Assembly: GCA_009739215.1 (NCBI GenBank)
Contig: VSJF01000005.1
Coordinates: forward strand, 248,001 to 312,000
From: Floccularia luteovirens
Taxonomy: Eukaryota > Basidiomycota > Agaricomycetes > Agaricales > Squamanitaceae
Reading direction: 5' to 3'
DNA length: 64,000 bases
The position numbers and the translations under genes are program-made. Shown piece after piece: positions 1 through 9,898 of the stretch. The notes under the pieces are model-generated. The model saw nothing but the letters and a program-made list of their open reading frames with translations, was not told the DNA's origin and did no database searches. Positions within the stretch are counted from its first letter, which is position 1, and each line of letters starts with the position of its first letter.

Positions 1-499
1 GAAGTTAGCAGTTCGCATTCTGATGCCGTGGTCTTCAACCGGGAGGATACGCATCATAGTTTCAAAGTTGCGGTAGGAGGTCATGCACCATTCCTTTGAT
101 TTCTCAAGGGAGATATGGTTTTGGTGCTTGCCACAGACTGCAGGGGGCCATTCCCAGCTGGAATAGTTAGTCGTCAGTAGGTGAATACTTCGGTCAACGA
201 GGTACGCACAGAGCACCAGCAATCTGGGAGGTGATGCGCTCTGGCAATGCCGCCCATTTTTCGGATACTACGGTAACTCCGTACCCTGCATCAAGTAAGC
301 TCCAAGCAGTCTAGCATATCATCAGTAATGTATCAATGTTTGCTAAGTTTGAATTGCTACTTACTGTCAAGCCTGTCACACCACCTCCAATGACGAGGAT
401 GTTTTTGAATTTGGGGGATGGCCTTGCGGGATTGGTACCATCGAACAAGATGAGTTCTTTTCCAACTGGAGCGAGGTAGAAGTTAGTGTTAGAAGGCAT
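1..499 (-). CDS. D-amino-acid oxidase DAO1, 5' part only
   Basis: FAD-dependent oxidase of the D-amino-acid oxidase family, which deaminates D-amino acids to keto acids with release of ammonia and hydrogen peroxide. Exons 365-499, 210-310 and 1-159 (third exon cut by the window edge). The protein starts MPSNTNFYLAPVGKELILF and carries the dinucleotide-binding glycine motif VIGGGVTGLT at about residue 36-45. The first exon (135 nt) and second exon (101 nt) match the lengths in the other DAO copies, so it is a true paralogue. The third exon continues to base 1, giving the conserved region just before intron 3. The C-terminal half, including the substrate-binding part and the expected C-terminal AHL, is outside the window. 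It lies 48 kb from the other three copies, with housekeeping genes between. Family assignment is strong; substrate is unknown. Confidence 0.88.
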
Positions 500-595
500 G
501 ATTTTGTACTAAATAGAAGGAAACTAAATTGAGGTGAGATAAGATGAGATGAGATGCTGGAGCTGTAATGACGATTGAAGGAAATTATAGGAGAC

Positions 596-605
596 TTATA
601 TATAT
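596..605 (-). promoter_or_regulatory. TATA box of DAO1
   Basis: A TATATATAAG-type element on the minus strand lies about 100 bp upstream of the DAO1 start codon at 499. The other DAO copies have a TATA element at a similar distance. The 5' region between them holds a short GAGAT-like tandem run at about 533-556 (CT-rich on the coding strand), as is common in fungal leaders. Confidence 0.55.
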
Positions 606-1521
606 CTAGAAGTGGGATAGGGCCAATGCCACTATACAGTTACGAGAACCAACTCACATTGGAGTTGATGTCGCGAGAGCACCACTGTGTCGGTGTGCGG
701 GCCTCCGTCATCCTTGCAAAAAATCCGATGCACTAGAAAATCCAAAGCCAGATTATTGAATGACGTTATTCCGAAAAGTTGACAAGCTGTAATATGTAAT
801 TGACAGTATAAATTTTAGGGTGTGTGCTCAAGCGCTGGCATATCATTAATTATCACCAGGAAGTTGGCATCTGTCACTATCACGAAAGACCTGTGAGACT
901 CCGCCCGTTGGATTGAGTGCTGCAAGGGCTGAGCAGAAGTTAGAAATAGTGACGTGCTCGTCTACAATTGAGTTGGCGGTGACATAGAGTTGATAGAATG
1001 CCAAGCTGTTGTCGGTCCCTACCAGCATTCTCATATGAAGCCCCACAAAGACGATCGCCAGGGAGTTATAGTGGATACCACGCAAATTATGATGAGACGT
1101 CGGGTATGTGTGCTCTATTCAAGATGACAACGTGATCTGGTGTTAATTAATACAACAACCGTTGAAATAATGGCGCGATGCTTGACTAATTTCTTCGTGA
1201 GGTTTTCTATAAGCTAGTAAAAACCCGCTGGAGAATTTGGTGGACTTGTTGACAACTCATTTGTACGAGTATCCCCCGAACCATAAAAACGGAGGTGTTG
1301 GTATTGTAATGATAGATGCTGGTGTAGTGAATAGTGAATATTCACATCCTCTTTGCCACGGATGATCATGGTTACAGATGTTGGTTTTGTTTTTGGCAAC
1401 CCGAGCTTGATTGTAATTTGATTGTAAGGCATTTGACAAACAATCCATAATAGTTCACTTGCTTCACTTGAAGATCTATACTAATAGCCGTCGAGATTTG
1501 TTGAGCTCAACAGTACAAGAA
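606..1521. other. intergenic, no gene seen
   Basis: About 0.9 kb between the DAO1 promoter and the next gene. Only short unconnected reading frames with no family motif were seen. It probably holds upstream control sequences for both divergent genes. Confidence 0.5.
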
Positions 1522-2874
1522 ATGCATTTAAATACCGCCAAGAAGCGGAAACACCGCCAGTATCCACTAGAGTCCAGCTCCAAGTTCTCGACTTCTGCAC
1601 CAAACGAGGATCGAACCGGACACAGATCCATAATTGTCCAAGCATACGAAGCAGATATTATTCGCGGTCCACATGCAATCCTAGCTGCGCAATCTTTACA
1701 AACCCCTGTTACCCACACGATAGGTGGTGAAAAACCGCTTGGTGACGCGCTGCTACGTTGGGGTGGTGTACAAAGTGAATATCCGAATACAGGATTCAGC
1801 GGAGACGAAGAAACCCTATCTCCCCATATACCGACAAGGAACTCTGATGAGATCTGGGTAGATAGGTACGGTCTCCGTATTAAAAACTGTTATTATCTTC
1901 AGATGTCATAACCATTGTGGTAAAGAAGAGACCTCTTAGCAGAAGTACATACAATTGACATTATTATGATACTAACCACAACACTTCAAGTCAACCCTTT
2001 TCGTTTTACATTCTATTTGACTAATACTAACAATAGTTCCATCTAGGTATGATGTTCGGCTTCTTCTCGACACATTACCACCTCCAACACTAACGCGTAC
2101 CACAACCACCCCACCTGGTTCACCCTGTGGATGGTCTGATCTACCTTCGGACTCCGAAGACACTTTCTTCCTATCGCAAGGCGAAATAGATGATATTCAC
2201 CGCGAGAAACGACGGCGTATGATGGAGGAATGGCGGGAAGAACGTTTACGTGCCAGGATGGCAGAAGATGGTGATGAAATACAACATGAAGAAGAGCAGG
2301 AGTTGTGGAATGGTCCAGACGAGGAGGTAAAAGCTTCATCCTTCTCCATGATAGTTTCTAATATGTCTATACGTTATAGCCTGAAGAGTCAATCAAAGAA
2401 CTCATGAAACGCACTGCTGCCCATATAATCTCTTCTCCCAACCCTGCGCAGTTGGAAATGCGTATCCTTGCAAACCATGGGAATGATAAACGTTTTGCGT
2501 TCTTACGTGGTAGGTGGGCCCGCGCTTGGGCTGTTATAAAGGGTAGGGAACGAATGAACAGTCGAACTCAGAAGAATACTACAGCCCCAGAAAAGCCAGA
2601 AAAGGTGGCTGGTGGCGGTCGTAGTCTGGGTGGGCTTGTTGGGTACGATGACAGTGACGATGATGAAAAGAGTGAAGACAATGATAATGAAATAGGTGAG
2701 GATAAGGAGAGTGAGAGTGTTAAAGACAGCGGAAATCTGGTCGTTGTCGAGAATCAGTCTTCAAACTCCAATGGAGATAGTCTGAGCACACAGGACTCGG
2801 TCAAAGAAGCCAGACGACAGAAAGCGAAAGAGTGGGCCGAAAAGAGACGAGCAATGAAAGAAACAACCCTGTGA
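1522..2874 (+). CDS. conserved fungal protein of unknown function
   Basis: Exons 1522-1865, 2047-2326 and 2380-2874 give an uninterrupted 372-residue protein. The start is the first ATG in the open frame; the longer frame upstream has no ATG. I do not recognise a named domain. The middle has a charged, probably helical stretch rich in Arg and Glu (around IHREKRRRMMEEW). A compact segment near residue 215-255 (IKELMKRTAAHIISSP then LEMRILANHGNDKRFAFLRG) looks like the conserved core. The C-terminus is acidic and low-complexity with a Lys/Arg/Glu tail. The composition suggests a nuclear, RNA- or chromatin-associated protein, but that is a guess. It converges on SEC13 with 170 bp between the stop codons. 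Confidence 0.7.
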
Positions 2875-3044
2875 TTCTACAGAACATGATACACAATATG
2901 ATTTGGATGGAATCGTTGTTCTTCTGAGAACTATGTACAGAATGCTCTAGTAAATAGCTCATTACTAGAATAAAAAAATATTGGCATTGTATTTATGATT
3001 CCGTTGGCATAAAACAAACCTCCAATCTTTTTCATTCCATTAAC

Positions 3045-4370
3045 TTAACTATTCAAATCACTGACACACTCCCATGTCCCTTTCAGATTCTCTTTCCACA
3101 GGGTCACTTTACCATCACCACAACTTACCGCAAGAAGGTTACCCGCCAAGCTCCATGATACACGCCACACAACATCAGGGAACCTGCCCACGGGGGGTGG
3201 AGCGCCAGTTGGTAGAGTCATTGCCGCGGACGACGGATCGAGTGTCGTCTTTACCCATGATGCACTTGGAGCGTCCTTCGTCCAGATCAGGACTGTCTTA
3301 TCTTGTGAAGCGGTTGCAATGTAGCTGCGTGGCAACCCAATATTTGGTGCCCAGGCGACATCACGAACCCAGTCCGTGTGTCCTTCTAATGTCTCCTCTT
3401 CAACCCATGATTGCGAGTCTTCCCGATAACCCCAGATTTTGACAAGATTATCACACCCTGCGCTTGCGAAACGTTTCACTGAGAATGGTTGATTTGGTGA
3501 AGGTTGTTGGCCAGGGACGGTTTGAGCTGGTTGGGGAGTGATAAGTGAGCCGGGCACAACTGCAGGTGCCCATGAAACGGCATTGCAGCCTATAGCGTGA
3601 CCATTGAATATATCTGCGTCCCATTGGCCATCGTCTAAAATTTAATGCTTGCTTAATACGGATAGTAAAGCAGTACACAAAAAGGGAGTAAGACTTACTT
3701 TTGAAAGTCAATACAGACAACTTTCCATCAGATGAAGCGCATGCTAGGATAGCCCCGAGTTCATGGGGCGCCCATGATACTGAATTGACTATAAAATGCA
3801 GTATTAAACACGTTGAAGTCGGAAAATGGATTGCGGGAATGTGAAATCACCAGATGCTGTGTGAAGTGTATGTTCTTTGATTTTAATCCACCCTCCAGCA
3901 GCAGAGCCTTGCCCTTGCTGTTCTTTCCAGATCAGGACTTTTCCATCATATGAACATGACGCGAGGATGTTGCCAAACTTTGGGTGAGCCCAGGCCACTT
4001 GCCATACAGGTCCTGTATGCCTGAATCTCCGAGTCAGAAACTAAAAAGGAAGCAAGAAAGCGCCTGCACCCTTTCAGCGTGTGGCCCCCAGTTGATCGCT
4101 GTGGTTCACCATCTATTACATCGAAAACTTTGACTGTTCGATCCGAGGAACATGTAGCGAGGCGTTTTCCATAATAATCTAATTGCGCGTCGTGCTGGTT
4201 GTGAAATACTCAGATAAGCATGAAGTGGAGCTGGTTCTCGACGTACAATCATATCTTCATGTGCTGTTTCGATTGGCACAGAATCCGAAGCCTTTGCTGA
4301 CGCCTATTTGAGAGAAAATTGGGTTAGCATTGGAGGTGTAAGTTAGCACATAACTGTTTGAACTCGCCAT
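3045..4370 (-). CDS. SEC13: SEC13, COPII coat and nuclear-pore WD40 protein
   Basis: Six exons (4350-4370, 4247-4303, 4070-4194, 3851-4020, 3699-3788, 3045-3634) join in phase to 350 residues. Sec13 is a six-blade beta-propeller that pairs with Sec31 in the outer COPII cage on ER exit vesicles and with Nup84-complex partners at the nuclear pore. The repeats are clear: [18 protein letters not shown], then [57 protein letters not shown] and a last blade with [17 protein letters not shown]. Length and blade order fit the family. The first exon codes only seven residues and its donor (GTGCTA) is weak, so the exact N-terminus is less certain than the rest. It diverges from the kinase gene at 5336. 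Confidence 0.93.
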
Positions 4371-5335
4371 GTTGTTCATATTGTCGGACTAGCCAGAAGA
4401 ATAAAGAAAGAACGACTTTTTGAATAATGAAACTGTTATTACTGAGTTGTAAAACTTGCTATTTCGTGCAACGTGGAGGCGATATTTGTCACGTGTTGCA
4501 GTGACGCGTTATGTGTGTTACTACATAGGGAGAAAGGAAGTGATTTTATCTTTTCCCGCAACACCCATCACTGTCCATGTAACAACTACTGTTCATCCAA
4601 TGGCATTGTTTTAGAACGGATTTTTGTGCCAAAATCACTGTCTGTTCCTGTTCTATGCGATCGCCCAATTATACTGATATGTGGGTTGTGACTCAGGAGT
4701 AGGGGATGTATAGCACCGGACAGATATGTTTCATCGCGGTAAGGCGTTTGAGCCTCGTTCAATTATCTTGACGCTCAGAGAACTACATCTTTTACTGTGG
4801 CAACGAACAAACCCTTTCAGTCTGATTTGGGTGAAAAGCGCTGTTGGAGCTATGTACGCAACGACGTCAAATCCTCACATCACTCAACAGCTTTTCTGCC
4901 ATCTTCAGACAAACCCTTTTAAGGATGCAAGTAGTGGAAAGGGAAACTGTATTCTGGGTTCGGCAAAGCCCACTTGTATTCCCATAAATTACCAAAATTC
5001 CACATTAAATTAAAATTGCCTTAAATATTAAATATTAAAGCTTAAGCCAGAAAACACAGTAGCGCTGGTGATGATCAAAGGTCCACCCCAGACGGCCAGT
5101 TCACAGCAAACGTACTGTAAAAGCAGTTTTTTCTGTCGTCAAAGTGACTGGAAAGTTACAGTAACTAGAAAAAGAATATTACTGTGATACACTGTACTTT
5201 CGGTGAAATAGCATCTCAATTTTGGCTGAGATCGGCGCTTAAAGTCCCTTATAACTTCGTGTAGTCAGACCCTGGTGTTTGCCAGGTTTGGGCTCTTTCT
5301 TAACCATTCCACTACCTACATTCTCTACAACATAA
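4371..5335. other. intergenic, divergent promoter region
   Basis: About 1 kb between the divergent starts of SEC13 and kinase 1. Short reading frames at 4473-4691 and 4726-5013 have no ATG-led family match or splice support. An AT-rich run of TTAAATATTAAATATTAA type lies at about 5015-5040. Confidence 0.5.
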
Positions 5336-6712
5336 ATGGCCCAAACGACTCCACGAAACTGTCATGATCACGACATCGTAAGTTCAGAATCGTTAAGTTA
5401 GACTCCCCCTTGACGGACCAGAAAATTTTGCATAGGATCTAAGTAATGACATATGCAAGCTTGGAGAGCATTATATTGCTATTGGAGAGCATTCAGATCT
5501 TTGGTTGGGTCAATCTCGAAAGATACCGGGCAAAGAGAAGGTTGAATCACATTATGCTGGAAATGTAACGTTTCTTAATGTACCACAACTCCCAGGTCGC
5601 AATCAAAGTGCTACGTTCTGGATCTTCAAGCCGACAAAACTTCTCAGAGAAATTGAATCAGGTACGTCCAATTTCCATCTAACTTTCCCAACACGTTTGT
5701 GACTTTGTTTTCTGATGTTGTCTGTGGTTTAGAATCTCGGGAGGCATGGTGCTACATGGAAGAAACTAAAAAACAGGCATATTGTTCCTTTCTATGGGAT
5801 ATCGTACAATTTTGGGATGATGCCTGCACTGATTCTCTCATATTACCCCAATGGAAACATCATGGAATATACCAAAAAGCAAGGGATTTCGGAAGAAGGA
5901 AAAGCGGCTTTGGTAATTTAAAAAAATTTTATTAACATCTTAATTAATTCAGTTTTGACAGGTAAAGGATATTGCCCTTGGGTTGTCATATTTACATGAC
6001 AACGACATTATTCATGGTGATTTGCGTGGAGTAAGCAGGTGTTTTGTAAGTATGGATATGCAGTAGACGTTTTAACAACACCCATAGGCCAACGTTCTGA
6101 TAGATGATGGGGGTCATGCAGCTCTGGCAGACTATGGACTGGCATTCATCCTTGATTCTCCCGAATTCACCTCAATTCGAACTGTGGGAACTTGTAGATG
6201 GACCGCTCCCGAAGTAATGAATCCTTCAAGTGATAATTTTGGGGGGGAATCATCTACGGAGCTTTCTTTCAAAAGTGACATATTTGCTTTTGCGATGACT
6301 ATCATCGAGGTGAGTGCTACCCAGCTTCCAAATTTAGTCATTGGTGTGATGACTTAAAATGACAATGCAACAGTTGTTTTCCGGAATGCCTCCATATCAC
6401 CAGAAGAAGAATGACAGTTCGGTTATATTTGCTGTTATTGCTGGAAAGCGCCCAGATCTCCCTCAATATATCCAAGGCAATGAGAATTTATCGAGTATAG
6501 TGCAGGACTGTTGGCAATCGAACCCGGCAGGTCGGCCATCTGCAGGCGCTATCTGTCAACGACTTGATGCAGTCAGTCTCCAAATCGATCATTTCATTTA
6601 TATTGTCTAATGAACCCATTTCGGCTACCATCAGCAAGATGCACCAGAGATCCCTGAACAAACCTCATGGCTCTATGGGTATGTTCTCGTTAGTGCTGAA
6701 GCCAGAAGATGA
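5336..6712 (+). CDS. protein kinase 1 (tyrosine-kinase-like/Ser-Thr type)
   Basis: Exons 5336-5377, 5436-5540, 5596-5661, 5733-5912, 5962-6030, 6088-6309, 6374-6571 and 6635-6712 join in phase to 319 residues, essentially one kinase domain. Seen: beta-3 lysine in VAIKVLR, catalytic loop HGDLRGANVL (Asp and Asn present), an activation motif DYG in place of DFG, TAPE as the APE site, and the late-lobe motif DCWQSNPAGRPSA. The 55-nt intron at 5541-5595 is needed to obtain VAIK; reading through it gives an open but non-kinase sequence, so automatic annotation may miss it. Many Agaricomycetes carry large families of such short kinases. The metal-binding Asp is kept, so it is probably active. Substrate unknown. 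It sits next to a second, diverged kinase. Confidence 0.85.
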
Positions 6713-7452
6713 AATGCTCAGTTACCTTCTTCAGGATATATACTACTCTTTGGTCCTGGATTCCTTTCCGGGTATGAGTTCTGACCCTATACGTTCCTGA
6801 TTGTGAAACACTCCGTCAACGTCAACTTGGACCGCATATAGTAGTTTTGCATCTACGACTTTCCATTTACTGAGATATTGTTCGGCTTGCATTGTTTCTT
6901 GGTCTTTGTCTCATGTGTGTACACATTATATTTGGTTCCTTTCTCATGTTACGTATTTTCGTTACTTCACAACCCCTCCGTTCTGCGTCCCTGTTGTGCA
7001 CATGTTTCCTTCTTTTCAGCTGTTTGATTACTCTGCTCTGTCATCTGTTATCAACAAGTCTCCTCTCCGCTTGACACGGATATAAAACACCTGGCTTGCG
7101 CGTCTGTAGGGTATACTAGGTGCAGAAAGCTATCAAAGTCATCTGACACGGGAGACCAGGGTCTCGCGACATGTCACGGGAGGTAGTCCCTTCCATTCAA
7201 TTCACTAGATCAGATTCTTTGACAGGCGCTTTTTAGGTCATGCTACCCACGTTTTCTTTGGATGGGCGCTTCCCTCCAGAGATGCCTTCTGTGGAGGCTG
7301 TTTCTTTTCGTAATGATATTCACATCTTATCATCAAAGAATAACAAATCAACAAACAGCGCCAGAATCCCTAAAAAGAAAAAAGCTTTTCGGTTATAAGA
7401 GGCTGCTACATATTCTCTCAAAATACACAGACATACTACAGCGTAATCTCCC
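6713..7452. other. intergenic between the two kinases
   Basis: About 740 bp of T/C-rich sequence. Short frames at 6892-7074 and 7262-7504 are not supported; the latter overlaps the kinase 2 start in another frame. No repeat copy of either kinase was seen here. Confidence 0.5.
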
Positions 7453-8724
7453 ATGGCCATGGCAAGCACTCAAGTACAAGTTTATTCAAACCAGCGCAGA
7501 CTAGATGGCGATATTGAAGTCCTCGATCAACATTATTTCGCATGTGGTGGTTCTGGTGAGATATACAAAGGCCGTATGAGAAGCACGGGTCGATTAGTAA
7601 GTTCCACGCCCCCGCCTGTATTTCGGTACAGACAGAGTGACCTTGACGCTATTTACTTCCAGGTTGCTATTAAAGTCTTCCGCGGAGCATGTATGGAAAA
7701 TTTATCAAGAGAACAGCAGCATGCATACAGAAACGTAATTATCCGTTGAAATACACTTCGATATTCCCTTGCAGTAGCTGATCATTCCATTCTTAAAGAG
7801 GTTCGATCGGGAGTTTGGTATATGGTCTCAACTTCAGCACCCAAACATCCTGCCCTGCCTGGGATATTACACCGATCATAGCATTATTGGTTCTTCAGGA
7901 ATCGTTTCCCCGCTCCTGGAGTCAGGGGACGTTGTGAAATACCTCAGTAGAAGGCCAGCTAGTAATAGGCACGCTATTGTGAATGTCCCTTTTTTTGACC
8001 ACCTTGCACATATACTGATTATTGCACTTCTGGTAGATATACGGGACTGCTAAAGGGTTGAATTTTCTTCATTCCCGAAATATTGTTCATGGGGACATAA
8101 CTGCTGTGAGTAAAGTGTTTCCAAAAAAATTCCGTTATCTCATGTTCTATTCCATCACCAGCGAAACATTATAATTACGCTTAGCACTGACGGCACACCA
8201 GTACCCCTAATATCAGATTTCGGCCGCTCACGAGTCCTTGCACAAAGCGGCTATACAACTAACATCAATACAATCTACAGGTCTACTCCTCGGTTGATGT
8301 CTGATTATAGTTTACTTACAACCATAAATTTATAGGTATTTCCCCCAAGAAGTTTTGAATCACCCTTTTAGTATTAGTGCTTCTGCAAATACATTACTGA
8401 CTTTGGAGTCAGATGTGTATAGCTTTGGTATGGCAGCACTTGAGGTGCGTGACTCACCTCATCTACTAACGAACAGGACACTCTCACACATATATTCGGG
8501 TGTGATAGATACTCACGGGACAGCACCCCTTTCCTCACCTTCAGAATGAAGTACAAGCAGTACTGATGATAGTTAGGGGTGTGCAGCCGTCCCTTGAACA
8601 TTATCCTCCCGACTTACAACGTCATCTGCGTCAATATTGGGACATGTTGGGGAAATGCTGGAAATTTGAACCAAGCGCTAGGGCTGATATAGGCCAGGTT
8701 TGCAAGTATCTTTCTCGAATGTAA
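7453..8724 (+). CDS. protein kinase 2 (tyrosine-kinase-like/Ser-Thr type)
   Basis: Exons 7453-7596, 7663-7734, 7778-7978, 8037-8105, 8162-8280, 8336-8444 and 8509-8724 join to 309 residues. Seen: glycine-rich loop ACGGSGEIYKG, beta-3 lysine in VAIKVFRG, helix-C region followed by LQHPNILPCLGYY, catalytic loop HGDITARNIII, DFG in ISDFGRSR, PQE where APE is usual, ESDVYSFGMAALE, and the C-lobe motif CWKFEPSARADI. Catalytic Lys, Asp and Asn are all present, so it is probably active. Five introns fall at the same points as in kinase 1. The acceptor of exon 3 is a tandem AG (GCAGTAG); use of the first AG would insert an in-frame TAG, so the second must be used for a full protein. Function unknown. 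Confidence 0.87.
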
Positions 8725-8936
8725 CATAAGTAATTGAATTGTACTACATGTTCTCTCGCTTTGCTGCTTTACTATGTTTTGTACGTTGCCGTAATCGAAT
8801 ATTTAATATTTAAATAACTGGCGGACCGAACATCTCCGAACACATACATGGCTCCACAACTATATGATGCCGCGCTAGTAACACATGTATTTCCCTGACG
8901 AACTTCTATCTGAATCCAAGTACCTTATAGTGGACC

Positions 8937-9770
8937 ATGCAAAGCCCACTTGAAGAGATTAGTTCTGTAGTTCAACAACTCACGGCAACTTCTTCGCCAG
9001 ACGTACAAGAAGCGGCTGTTGAACGTTACTTGACTGCAGATGTTGGCTTCCGTCATCCTGTGTGTTCCGTTACTCCGTCCCCAAATTCTAGAGATGAGAT
9101 GCTTGGCATATATCAGTAAGTTTCTTTGTACTTTATGAAATCCCTACACGGTTTCAGAACTGACCCCATAAACCCTTTTACAGGTGGTATCGTGTGCTGT
9201 CTCCGCGAATAGAAGTCACCACCGAAAGCATCGGTAACAGCTCTTTCTTTCCGGTTCCAGAAAGTGACGCGTCCGCTCAACTTATAATTTGTAGTATTCA
9301 ACACTTCACAAAATGTCATGTATCTAGAATGCGTTCAATGGTTCCGTTTCTTCTTTTTACCCGTAGAACCCGCTCCTGCAAGGTATGTCCTTGGCTCCAC
9401 AACCAACCTTAACAATCAAAACTAGAATTTTTGGCGTTAACAGACTCGTAATTCGACTAACACTACGAAAAGAAAAAGAACTCTATTACATTGCCTTTCA
9501 AGAAGACTTCTACCATCCAGACGTATGTACTGGGTTTCTTTGACTGGCTATATGCTAATTTGTTTACTACATAGGATTTCGCTGCTTTGTTGCTACCCCC
9601 CATAGCTCCTGTTGTACGGGTGGGTCTGGCACTAGCCGGGTACGTATCACATTTCCTTGCAAAAACAGCTCAGGTTTTTGGCTTTTGGAGCACACAATCG
9701 GTTCGCGAGAACGGATCATCTGAAGAGAACGGTCCAAATGGTTTATATGACTTCAAAAGAAACTAAATGA
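8937..9770 (+). CDS. NTF2-like (SigF-like) small protein
   Basis: Exons 8937-9115, 9184-9233, 9295-9382, 9444-9522, 9575-9639 and 9674-9770 give 185 residues. The sequence fits the fungal family usually labelled SigF-like NTF2-like domain proteins. It begins with a helix (EEISSVVQQLTA), then ERYLTADVGFRHPVCSV, YQWYRVLSPRIEV, a strand pair around NVMYLECVQWFRFFFLPV and LYYIAFQEDFYHPD, and ends with a hydrophobic segment (APVVRVGLALAGFLAFGA) that may be a membrane or cone-lining helix. These are the landmarks of a cone-shaped NTF2 fold. The biochemical role of the family is not known. The acceptor at 9294 was chosen because only it keeps the family frame. It converges on the EF-G gene. Confidence 0.75.
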
Positions 9771-9898
9771 CCATGTTATTGGGATTGTGTATACAATTTC
9801 CCTGTTTGACACGCTGGACGTTGTAAAAGTTTTGGATATCATATATATTAGAGTTGATTAGCAGATATGAATATATTAATTCTATGACATTGGGGGAT

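Noticed and set aside
1214..1448. Short minus-strand frames upstream of the first plus gene
   Set aside because: No motif, no splice partners, low complexity.
5505..5702. Open frame through the kinase 1 intron as a genuine exon
   Set aside because: Reading through loses the catalytic lysine and puts the next conserved exon out of frame.
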